Shown here piece by piece: positions 52,709 through 60,852 of a stretch of DNA of 64,000 nucleotides. A program made the position numbers and the translations under genes. This DNA is from DSFO01 sp041640715. GTDB lineage: Archaea > Thermoproteota > Thermoprotei > Gearchaeales > Gearchaeaceae. Location of the stretch: contig JBEPZU010000002.1 in NCBI GenBank assembly GCA_041640715.1, positions 37,125-101,124 on the forward strand. Direction: 5' to 3'. The notes beneath the pieces were generated by a model. It ran no database searches, was not told the DNA's origin, and saw nothing but the letters and a program-made list of their open reading frames with translations. Within the stretch, counting starts at the first letter, position 1; each line of letters opens with the position of its first letter.

Positions 52709-53264
52709 CGGCTCTCCTATAGCTCATGATCTCGCTTTCTTCAAACCAGAATGATATTTCTTTCTTCGCTGTTTCCTCGCTATCAGATGCATGGACTAAG
52801 TTCCTCAACGGTCTTTTCAATATATTAGCCAACTCAGGACTATCTGTGGAGAAATCTCCTCTTATAGTTCCAGGAAGTGCTTCATAAGGTCTAGTAGCAC
52901 CTACTATTTTCCTAACCACTTCTACAGCCCTGTTTCCTTCTATTACTATGGCTACGCAAGGGCCTGAAGCTAAGAATTCAGCTAACCATTCTTTTATTTT
53001 ATTACCTATCTCTACTGGGTTATCTGTTCCGAAATCCTTCTTAGGATCTAACCCCAATTCTTTGTATACCGTCAAAGATTTATTTGCAACAGATATAAGC
53101 CATGATTCATCTGAGGGATAGAATTTCATTGCTTGTTCCTTTGTAGGTCTTATCATTTTCAACGCTGTTATCTTAAGCCCTGTTCTCTCGATTCTTGATA
53201 TTATTTCACCTATAAGTCCTCTTTGCACACCATCAGGCTTTATCATTAAAAAAGTCCTTTCCAT
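52683..53264 (-). CDS. ndk: nucleoside diphosphate kinase
   Basis: The 193-residue enzyme transfers phosphate between nucleotides through the catalytic His in NLVHASDSEE. Other NDK motifs are MIKPDGVQRGLIGEIISR, VGATRPYEALPGTIRGDF and IVIEGNRAVEVVRKIVG. It is longer than the usual 150 residues because of an insertion around residues 45-90, as found in several archaea. It is followed by an overlapping membrane-protein gene. Confidence 0.9.
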   Translation of the reverse strand: MERTFLMIKPDGVQRGLIGEIISRIERTGLKITALKMIRPTKEQAMKFYPSDESWLISVANKSLTVYKELGLDPKKDFGTDNPVEIGNKIKEWLAEFLASGPCVAIVIEGNRAVEVVRKIVGATRPYEALPGTIRGDFSTDSPELANILKRPLRNLVHASDSEETAKKEISFWFEESEIMSYRRADENTIYGI

Positions 53265-53333
53265 TTACATTCTAAAAATTTCTTGAATAAATTTTTAGCG
53301 TTAAACTTTTAAGTTGGCCTAAATTTTGTTGAT

Positions 53334-55679
53334 ATGCTCGAAGTAGAGCTTTATGACATATTCTTAGATTTCGATGAAAAGGGTCTAAGCTATAAAGGGA
53401 AAGTTAAGATAGATGTAAAAACGGATGAAGGGTTAATTTTAGATGCTGCAGATTTAGAAATAAATAGCGTCAATGCCGATGGTAGGAAGGTAGATTATTC
53501 ACATTCAAAAGGACTTCTCAAAGTGAATCTTGATAAGTTCGATGGTATCTTGGAAATAGACTTCGAGAAGAAGATTCCTGAATCATTGGTAGGAATTTAT
53601 AGAGTATCCGGAAAGGATTTCATGATAACTACCCAGTTCGAGGCTTCCCATGCAAGAGATATGTTCCCTTGTATAGATCATCCCGCTTATAAAGCTCGTT
53701 TTAGGTTAACTGTGAAGGTAAACAAAGAATTAGAAGCAATATCGAATATGCCCATTGAAGAAATCAAATATGAAGAGGATAAGAAGGTCATCAGATTCAT
53801 GGAAACGCCAAGGATGTCAACTTATTTGTTGTATTTAGGAATATCAAAATTCGAGGAAATAAGGGATAAGTATAAAAACGTTGATATTATCGTTGCAACG
53901 AGTAAAGGTAAATCATCTAGAGCCAAAATACCTCTTAACTACGCTAAGCTTTTCCTAGAATATTATGAAAATTACTATGATATTCCTTATCCTTTGCCCA
54001 AACTACATCTTATAGCAGTTCCAGAATTTGCCTATGGTGCTATGGAGAATTGGGGTGCGATAACCTTTAGAGAAGTCGCTCTTTTGGTGGACGAAAGTTC
54101 TCCATTTAGACAAAAAATCAGAGTAGCTACCACTGTAGCCCATGAACTAGCCCATCTGTGGTTCGGAGACCTCGTAACTATGAGCTGGTGGGATGATCTT
54201 TGGCTCAATGAATCCTTCGCTACTTTCATGAGCTATAAATCTGTTAATGCTGTTTATCCCAACTTCAGAATATTCGATGAATTTTACATAGAGCAACAAG
54301 GTCGTGCGATGCTTAAAGATGCGTTATCCTCTACCCATCCCATAGAGGCTAAGGTAAATCAACCTGAAGAAATCGAGCAGTTATTCGATGAAATAAGTTA
54401 TAATAAAGGCGCTAGTATACTGAAGATGATCGAATCTTATTTAGGTGAGGAAACGTTCAGAGAAGGAATAAGGAGATATTTGAAGAAGTTCAGTTATCTC
54501 AATGCAAAGGGTTCAGATCTTTGGAATAGCTTAGAAGAAGTGAGCAAAAAGAACGTAGAGAAGATAATGAGAGAATGGGTGAGGAACAAAGGTTATCCCG
54601 TAGTATATGTGAGGGTGGATAAAAACAAAATAATATTAAGGCAAGAACGATTTTCTTTCTTCGAGAAGTCTGATACGATTTGGCCAATACCCTTAACTCT
54701 TGAGATAAACGGAAAGGTCAAAGATTTCTTTTTTTCTGATAGGGAAGCCATAATAGAAGCTGATGAAGAGGTGAAAAGCCTCAAGGTCAACCTAAAGAGG
54801 GAAGGTTTCTATAGAGTTTTCTACGAAAATTTAGACTATGTTTTAAGAGCGAATCTAAGAGAAGAAGAGAAGTTCGGTTTGGTTAATGATTTCTATGCCT
54901 TTCTTCAAGCAGGTATTATAAGCGCGGAAGAATATGAAAAGTTGATAAGGAATTTCCTCAAAGAAGACTCTATACTAGTATCTTCTGAGATATCTGATCA
55001 ACTGTTTAATCTATTCTTAATCAATCGAAGATTTGCTCAAATCGCATTGGAATTCCATAGATTAAAATACGATTCCTTGAAGAAAAAGGAGGATGAACCC
55101 AGCAAGGCTCTATTGGAAAAAGTAAGCAGAAGATTGAGCTTGATCGATGATGAGTTCGCTTCAATGCTTTCTAAGTATTTTCAAAATTATGGATCAATCG
55201 ATCCTAACTTGAAGCTAGCAGTACTCATCTCTTATTTAAGAACTTCAGGAGAAAAAGCCTTCAAAGAACTTTTGGAAAGATATAGGAAAGAAATATTTGA
55301 TGAAGAAAGGGAAAGGATATTGATAGCACTTACGAATGCGAAGGAACCTCACTTAGCATTCATCGCTTCTTCTCTGGTATTTACCGGTGAGGTCAAGAAA
55401 CAAGATCTAAGAGTTATCTTAGATAGTTTAGCCAAGAATCCTTCCGTTAAAGATTTTGTATGGGTTTGGCTAAGTACAAACTTCGACTTCTTGAGTAAAA
55501 TATATGCAGGTACAGGAATATTCGGAAGGATCCTAGCTCAAATAATACCTTTAATAGGGATAGGAAAAGAAGAAGAAATTAAGGAATTCTTTGAAAAAGT
55601 TCAATTACCTGAAGCTATAAGCGGAATAAGGGATGGATTGGAAATTTTAAAAATAAATTCAAGATTAGCAAAAATTTAA
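53334..55679 (+). CDS. M1-family aminopeptidase (tricorn-interacting-factor-like)
   Basis: The 781-residue zinc metallopeptidase has the exopeptidase motif YGAMENWGA (about residue 237), zinc ligands in HELAHLWFGDL and NESFA (about 270-295), then a catalytic Tyr region YNKGASILKM. An N-terminal beta-domain and C-terminal alpha-helical superhelix complete the M1 fold. It trims peptides delivered by the proteasome or other proteases in the cytoplasm. It ends with a 4-base overlap with the convergent family-4 UDG gene. Confidence 0.88.
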   Translation: MLEVELYDIFLDFDEKGLSYKGKVKIDVKTDEGLILDAADLEINSVNADGRKVDYSHSKGLLKVNLDKFDGILEIDFEKKIPESLVGIYRVSGKDFMITTQFEASHARDMFPCIDHPAYKARFRLTVKVNKELEAISNMPIEEIKYEEDKKVIRFMETPRMSTYLLYLGISKFEEIRDKYKNVDIIVATSKGKSSRAKIPLNYAKLFLEYYENYYDIPYPLPKLHLIAVPEFAYGAMENWGAITFREVALLVDESSPFRQKIRVATTVAHELAHLWFGDLVTMSWWDDLWLNESFATFMSYKSVNAVYPNFRIFDEFYIEQQGRAMLKDALSSTHPIEAKVNQPEEIEQLFDEISYNKGASILKMIESYLGEETFREGIRRYLKKFSYLNAKGSDLWNSLEEVSKKNVEKIMREWVRNKGYPVVYVRVDKNKIILRQERFSFFEKSDTIWPIPLTLEINGKVKDFFFSDREAIIEADEEVKSLKVNLKREGFYRVFYENLDYVLRANLREEEKFGLVNDFYAFLQAGIISAEEYEKLIRNFLKEDSILVSSEISDQLFNLFLINRRFAQIALEFHRLKYDSLKKKEDEPSKALLEKVSRRLSLIDDEFASMLSKYFQNYGSIDPNLKLAVLISYLRTSGEKAFKELLERYRKEIFDEERERILIALTNAKEPHLAFIASSLVFTGEVKKQDLRVILDSLAKNPSVKDFVWVWLSTNFDFLSKIYAGTGIFGRILAQIIPLIGIGKEEEIKEFFEKVQLPEAISGIRDGLEILKINSRLAKI

Positions 55680-56260
55680 AAGAAATCTTCTAAGCTAATT
55701 TTTTTATTTTTAATTTCATTATATATTTTTAAGAATCTTTCAAAATCTTTTTTTAAATCTTCTTCTTTTTTTGGATTGTAAAGAGCTACGGCTGGGTGAT
55801 AAGTAGCGAAATATACTCTTTTGTCTTTTTCTATTAACTTCTCTCTAGCATCTGATACGTTTTTTATTCCCAACAAATGCTTAGTAGCTATACTTCCTAG
55901 TAGAAGTATTATTTTAGGGGAAATTAGCTCTATTTGTCTGAACAAATAATTTTCCATGCAAATCTTGGCTTCGTCATCTAAGGGTTCCCTATTTCCAGGA
56001 GGCCTGCATTTAACAACGTTGGTTATGTAGACTTCTTCTCTTTTTATTCCTATGCGCTCCAGCATTTTATTCAATATCTTGCCTGCTCTGCCCACGAAGG
56101 GTTTTGCTTGCTTGTCCTCCTCTTCTCCAGGTGCTTCTCCTATTATCATTATTTCAGCTTTGTAATTGCCCTCTCCAGGCACAGCGTTCCTCCTGTTCAG
56201 ATGCAATCTGCAAAGCGTACAAACTTTTATTCTTTCCTCTATCTTCTTAATTTCTTCCAA
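55676..56260 (-). CDS. uracil-DNA glycosylase, family 4
   Basis: The 194-residue iron-sulfur enzyme removes uracil from DNA. The motif GEAPGEEEDKQAKPFVGRAG is family-4 motif 1, and YHPAVALYNP is the motif 3 region. Cys14 and Cys17 (CTLC), Cys in VVKCRPPGNREP and a fourth Cys in KICMENY bind 4Fe-4S. It is the last gene of a minus-strand unit with a HAD phosphatase and Taw1, and it complements the family-5 enzyme at 39627. Confidence 0.88.
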   Translation of the reverse strand: MEEIKKIEERIKVCTLCRLHLNRRNAVPGEGNYKAEIMIIGEAPGEEEDKQAKPFVGRAGKILNKMLERIGIKREEVYITNVVKCRPPGNREPLDDEAKICMENYLFRQIELISPKIILLLGSIATKHLLGIKNVSDAREKLIEKDKRVYFATYHPAVALYNPKKEEDLKKDFERFLKIYNEIKNKKISLEDFF

Positions 56261-56273
56261 GCTAAGAAAATAT

Positions 56274-56921
56274 TTATCTATTGATAAATAAAGTTTCTAA
56301 GTAAGCCTTTAATTCATCAAAGCTTGAAATGGCGATATAATCTAAGTTTTTTTCTTTGAATTTTTCTTCTAAAACAGATCCTTTTATAGCTACTGCCTTA
56401 TCAGCTATAGAAGCCGCCCAGAAATCATTGAAACCATCTCCTACATAAATCGTATAAGCTCCTTCTTTCTTCATTTTCTTAACCAATGATTCTTTGAAAT
56501 TGTTCGAAGAATCTTCAAAAGAAGGGAACTTTAACTTAAGAGAACCGTTTTCCTTTAAAACATTAACGCAAAAGCATTTTGCTTTAATTTCGTTTTTTTC
56601 GAGAAAGTATTTGATGTAAAAATCCAAGCCTGCACTAGCTATCAAAATATCTATTCCTTTCTTTAAACAAAAATCTACAAATTCCTTAAATCCTTTTCTT
56701 GCTTCTAAATATTTCTTTGCCTTTTCTAATAGTTCCTCGATACCCACATGCTTTATCATTTCGAATTGTCTTTCAACGGCTTCCTCAAGCTTGAGCTCTC
56801 CCTTTTCTACCAAACGATCATAATACCTCCAATCTTCTTTTGTGTATTCATCTAATAATCTTTCAAAAACGTCTTCATATACTATAGTACCGTCGAAATC
56901 TAAAATCGCAACTATTTTCAT
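56274..56921 (-). CDS. HAD-superfamily phosphatase, phosphoserine-phosphatase-like
   Basis: The 215-residue protein shows the HAD motifs: ILDFDGTIVYEDVF (nucleophile Asp), ASAGLDFYIKY and YVGDGFNDFWAA. The cap between 20 and 80 is helical, as in the SerB/MtnX branch. Substrates may include phosphoserine or a methionine-salvage intermediate. It starts one base into the stop of taw1 (TAATG), so the two are translationally coupled. Confidence 0.7.
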   Translation of the reverse strand: MKIVAILDFDGTIVYEDVFERLLDEYTKEDWRYYDRLVEKGELKLEEAVERQFEMIKHVGIEELLEKAKKYLEARKGFKEFVDFCLKKGIDILIASAGLDFYIKYFLEKNEIKAKCFCVNVLKENGSLKLKFPSFEDSSNNFKESLVKKMKKEGAYTIYVGDGFNDFWAASIADKAVAIKGSVLEEKFKEKNLDYIAISSFDELKAYLETLFINR

Positions 56922-58186
56922 TAGATCTCTTTTATGCTTATATCATTCAAATCCTTCCATCTTACAGCCATCAAGACTTGGCTACTTTCTTTGTTTCCTG
57001 ATATCTTAGGGAATAATCTGAAATCGTCAGATACTTCCCTTGCAAATTTCTCTATTTCTTCGTAAGTAGGACTGTATTCTAAAGCTTGCTTCATCAAATA
57101 ACCATTGTCATAAATAGGTAAAGATTTTCCTAATCTGATCAACATTTTGGGAGCATGACCGCTTATTGAATATCCCTTTATCTCCAAGAAATCTGGGTTT
57201 GCTTTTAAAGCAAGCTTCCTATAACCTTCAGGATTCACCATATTCACGTATTTAACCGCGGTAATCCTCATGATTGTTCTACAAGGAAGTTTTCCTAGAA
57301 TCTCAAGCGTCTTATTCAATCTCTCCCAAAGAAGTCTTGAGGAAGGTTGATAAGGATAGATAGAAGTCGTCGTTTTCAAATAGGTTTCTAAATCGGGACC
57401 TTGTACAGTGACATAAAGCTGAGTAGGTAAATTGTTTTCTTCCCACATTTGGATTATCCTTTCTGGGAAAGTACCATTTGTTACCAAGAAGGTTGAAATT
57501 CCTCTTTTCCTAAATGCAGCTATCAACTTACTTATATAAGGATATATCGTAGGCTCTCCATCATAGGAGATGGCTACATGTTTAGGATTTCTAGCTTTTT
57601 CATGCACTTCTTTTATCTCTTCCAACGTTGTGAAGTATTTAGCTAAAATTTCTTCAGCTTCTTTTTCGCTTAATGCATGGTTTATTATGTTCTCGTTTAC
57701 TCTGTAAGTATTATTATCTATTCTAAGGGCTAAACCTGAATTATATAAATCTAAGAATGCTTCCCTAACTTTAGAATTTGAAGTATTATAAGATCGGGCT
57801 ACTTCTTGAACAGTTATCACTTTCTTAGCGCTTAATAGAATTAATGCATGTAGGGCGATTTTATAGTTCTCGATGGACTTTTCATAGCTTTCTTCTACGA
57901 TTTTCTTCTGAGTTTTTATCAATTCCTCTACTATGGTTTCAGGGTCATCATATCCTCCGAATACCTTTGGTCTTTCTTCTACGTTGCGCCAACAAAATAC
58001 ACAAGCTAAGTTGCAACCTTTAAAAGAGGTTGATTGAATACAAGCAAAACTATCTATACCAAAGCCATGCTTATAACAATGCCTTCTACCACCTGTCCTC
58101 AAACTCTCTTCGAACCAATAGCAAGGTTTGTAGGCTGCATGCTTGAATTCTCCGATGTATATTTCCCTGTCTACAAAAAATGGCAT
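56921..58186 (-). CDS. taw1: tRNA 4-demethylwyosine synthase with inserted helical domain
   Basis: The radical SAM enzyme condenses pyruvate with N1-methylguanosine-37 of tRNA-Phe in wyosine synthesis. The SAM cluster Cys are in GCNLACVFCWRN (58, 62, 65) and a second cluster uses Cys22, Cys37 and Cys49. AISYDGEPTIYP and LVTNGTFPERI follow the family. At 421 residues it is longer than the roughly 300-350 expected. The extra 80 or so residues (about 104-185) look like a winged helix: AKKVITVQEVARSYNTSNSK, LDLYNSGLALRIDNNTYRV. The first gene of an operon with the HAD phosphatase and family-4 UDG. Confidence 0.85.
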   Translation of the reverse strand: MPFFVDREIYIGEFKHAAYKPCYWFEESLRTGGRRHCYKHGFGIDSFACIQSTSFKGCNLACVFCWRNVEERPKVFGGYDDPETIVEELIKTQKKIVEESYEKSIENYKIALHALILLSAKKVITVQEVARSYNTSNSKVREAFLDLYNSGLALRIDNNTYRVNENIINHALSEKEAEEILAKYFTTLEEIKEVHEKARNPKHVAISYDGEPTIYPYISKLIAAFRKRGISTFLVTNGTFPERIIQMWEENNLPTQLYVTVQGPDLETYLKTTTSIYPYQPSSRLLWERLNKTLEILGKLPCRTIMRITAVKYVNMVNPEGYRKLALKANPDFLEIKGYSISGHAPKMLIRLGKSLPIYDNGYLMKQALEYSPTYEEIEKFAREVSDDFRLFPKISGNKESSQVLMAVRWKDLNDISIKEI

Positions 58187-58251
58187 TGTACTATTTATTT
58201 ATCAACTCGTTTTCTAAACATTTATATTTTTTCTTATAGTTTCTACATAGG

Positions 58252-58677
58252 ATGAAAAGGAATCTTGAATATCTACTCCAATTCTATGAGGCAGACGATG
58301 TATTGAGATTGAATGAAGTGTCCAAAAGACTAAACGTGAGCATGCCATCAGCTTCAGAGGCTTTATCTAGATTGGTTGAGAAAGGATATTTAATAAAAGT
58401 ATCAAGAGGCAAATTCAAGATCTCAGAAAAGGGTAAACATTTCGTACAAGAAATGATATGGCGTCATTCAGTGCTCGAATGGACTTTCATAAATAAGTTG
58501 AATATCAAAGATGACAGATTGTGTGAGATCATAAGCTATTTTGAAGAATCATTGCCTATCGAAATAATAGAAGAGCTTTGTAAACTCAACGGCCATCCTT
58601 CTAAATGTCCTCATGGTGTGGAAATCCCTCATCCAGGACGTACTAGTAAAAATAAATACAAATATTGTAAAGTTTAA
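58252..58677 (+). CDS. DtxR/MntR-family metal-dependent regulator
   Basis: The 141-residue protein has an N-terminal winged helix (NEVSKRLNVSMPSASEALSR, then LVEKGYLIKVSRGKFKIS) and a helical metal-sensing dimerisation domain (IWRHSVLEWTFINKL). A C-terminal CPHGVEIPHPGR motif with His/Cys follows. It likely represses or activates metal uptake or efflux. The CDF transporter 28 bases downstream is the probable target. A TTATATT box precedes it. Confidence 0.8.
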   Translation: MKRNLEYLLQFYEADDVLRLNEVSKRLNVSMPSASEALSRLVEKGYLIKVSRGKFKISEKGKHFVQEMIWRHSVLEWTFINKLNIKDDRLCEIISYFEESLPIEIIEELCKLNGHPSKCPHGVEIPHPGRTSKNKYKYCKV

Positions 58678-58705
58678 ATATTGCCTATTAAACTAACATT
58701 TAGCA

Positions 58706-60082
58706 TTGTTTAATGATAAGGTTATCAGGGTAGCTTTTATATCTTTGATAGTAACCTTTATTATACTCTCTGTTAGATTGATTGCTTTTTTCTTGAGCAA
58801 TAGTTTAATGATTTTAGCAGATTCGTTGCATTCTGTCTTTGATCTAATCGCGGGGATGATAGCTATTTATTCGTTGAAAATTGCAGCAAAACCTTCAGAT
58901 AAAGAACATGTCTACGGTCACGGTAAAGCTGAAAATATAGGTGCTCTCTTTGAAGCTATAACTTTGATCATCGTTTGCATTATAGTAATATATGAGTCGA
59001 TTTCCAGACTTATTTATCAAGAAAAATCCTTAGTAGAGTTCAGCTTCATTGTTCTCTCGATAGTGGCATTTACGCTTATCATGGATATTTGGAGAGCTAC
59101 TGCGCTTAAGAGGGCTTCTTTGAAATTCGGGAGCCAAGTCCTTGAGGGTGATAGCTTGCACTATTACAACGATGCCTACATAACAGCATCTGTGATCGTG
59201 GTCATACTTTTAAGCATTTTCTTCTTTGGGAGCAATGTAATTTATTTGGATGCTTTTGCTGCTATGTTCATTTCATCTTATTTCGCTTTCTCAGGTATAA
59301 AGCTCGGTAAAAGGGCTGTAGACGAATTACTAGATAGGGCTCCTGCTGGAGTTTTAGAAGAAATTGAAAAGATAATAAATGAGAATAAATGCACTCCCAT
59401 TAGGGTAAGAGCTAGAAAGGTAGGCAATAAGCTATTCGTAGATTCTATCGTTTGTTTATCTTCTGATTTGAGCTATGCAAAAGCTCATGCCATAGCAGAG
59501 CAAATAGAAAGCGAGATAAGAGAAAGGCTTAATTTCAAAGAAATAGACATAACTTTGCATCTTGAACCTTTATTAGGTGAAGAAGAGGAAGGAATAAGGA
59601 AGAACATAGAAAGAATAAGTTCTGAAATAGGATTACCTATTCATAATCTCATTTTGGAGAAGAATGAAGGAAAATTCGATGTGAGAATACACGCAGAGTT
59701 TTTACCTGAAGTTAGCATAGATGAAGCCCATAGCAAGATTTCTGTTCTTGAAAATAGAATAAAACAAGAAATAAGTTCAGTTAAGGAAGTGATTACCCAC
59801 CTAGAACCTTTGAGAGAATATAAACCTAATATAGCGGAAATCGTTAGAAGAACGCTTTATTATCATCCAGATCTTTCTATGAAGATAGTTTTGAAATCTG
59901 TATTAGTTACTGTGGTTACTGGAAAGGTGTACCTAGATTTGATTTGTTCTTTTCCAGCTCATTTAACCATAGAGGAAGTTCATAAAATTACTGCGAGGTT
60001 CGAATCTTTACTTAGAGAAGCTTTAGGCGATGATATAATAATAACTATACATCAAGAACCTCTTGGTGCAGAGAATCGATAG
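58706..60082 (+). CDS. cation diffusion facilitator with three C-terminal domains
   Basis: The 458-residue protein has six membrane helices (about 8-205). Metal-site motifs are LADSLHSVFDL and GDSLHYYNDA, and the loop KEHVYGHGKAENIGAL carries His/Asp. The cytoplasmic part is about 250 residues, three times the usual 80-90. Three related ferredoxin-like domains (about 208-292, 296-373 and 378-458) each end in a HLEPL- or HQEPLG-type motif. CDF proteins export Zn, Mn or Fe in exchange for protons. The start is TTG. It follows a metal-dependent regulator and overlaps the next gene by 20 bases. Confidence 0.8.
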   Translation: MFNDKVIRVAFISLIVTFIILSVRLIAFFLSNSLMILADSLHSVFDLIAGMIAIYSLKIAAKPSDKEHVYGHGKAENIGALFEAITLIIVCIIVIYESISRLIYQEKSLVEFSFIVLSIVAFTLIMDIWRATALKRASLKFGSQVLEGDSLHYYNDAYITASVIVVILLSIFFFGSNVIYLDAFAAMFISSYFAFSGIKLGKRAVDELLDRAPAGVLEEIEKIINENKCTPIRVRARKVGNKLFVDSIVCLSSDLSYAKAHAIAEQIESEIRERLNFKEIDITLHLEPLLGEEEEGIRKNIERISSEIGLPIHNLILEKNEGKFDVRIHAEFLPEVSIDEAHSKISVLENRIKQEISSVKEVITHLEPLREYKPNIAEIVRRTLYYHPDLSMKIVLKSVLVTVVTGKVYLDLICSFPAHLTIEEVHKITARFESLLREALGDDIIITIHQEPLGAENR

Positions 60083-60803
60083 ATTAGAAGAAATCGGAGA
60101 AAAATTAAGAAGAATAGAAGAGGAAATCCTCAAAGGCGATTTTTCTTTGAGAAAGTTAGGATTTTGGGATATAGTTAGAGAAGCTAAGTTAAATGATGAG
60201 ATAGCAAAAAGATATGGTAAAAAGATAGCTGAAATAAATAGATATGTATTTGAAAAGAAATGGAAGAGAAGATATTCTGTATCCTTTGGTATTTCTTTAC
60301 TTTCTTTAATCTCTATAATTTTTATAGCACTTTATTTCTTGGTTTATAATAATATTTTTTATTTGAGTCTTTATTTTCCTATAGCATCCTTCGTTTTATC
60401 AGCAAGCCTGCATCCGATCACTCAATATATAGTAGGTAGAATTTTAGGCATTAAATTCATTTATATATATCTCAGAGGTCTCTATATTTTTTCTAGGAGT
60501 TCTAAGGGTAAAATACACATAGAACCAGCTTTAAAGCTCGATTATGATAGCTATTTGAAGGTTCATCCAATTAAGAGAGCTGTAATGCATGTCTCAGGCA
60601 CATTCGTTACACTCTTTGTTGTGTTCTTCTTTTTCATCTTTTCTTTGATATACCCTGTAGAATTATTCTCTAAGATTTCTTGTGGAGTGATAGCCATAAG
60701 TTATTTATTGACAGAGATGATATACAGTCCTCGATATGCTGCATGGAAGCATTTTAAAGAAGAATATAGGATTTGGAAATTAAAACGCATTCGCTCTATT
60801 TAA
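60063..60803 (+). CDS. membrane protein with degenerate site-2-protease-like motif
   Basis: The 246-residue protein (GTG start, 20-base overlap with CDF) has a charged N-terminal helical part (1-75), two membrane helices (75-115), and further ones near 165-215. The stretch SASLHPITQYIVGRILGIKF looks like the HExxH helix of M50 proteases with HPxxQ instead, so it is probably inactive. Coupling to the CDF gene suggests a partner role in metal handling or protein turnover. This is inference. Confidence 0.5.
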   Translation: MVQRIDRLEEIGEKLRRIEEEILKGDFSLRKLGFWDIVREAKLNDEIAKRYGKKIAEINRYVFEKKWKRRYSVSFGISLLSLISIIFIALYFLVYNNIFYLSLYFPIASFVLSASLHPITQYIVGRILGIKFIYIYLRGLYIFSRSSKGKIHIEPALKLDYDSYLKVHPIKRAVMHVSGTFVTLFVVFFFFIFSLIYPVELFSKISCGVIAISYLLTEMIYSPRYAAWKHFKEEYRIWKLKRIRSI

Positions 60804-60852
60804 CGATATAGCGTCTTTACAAATATTAGGCTGAGAGTTGATAATTAGCTAG

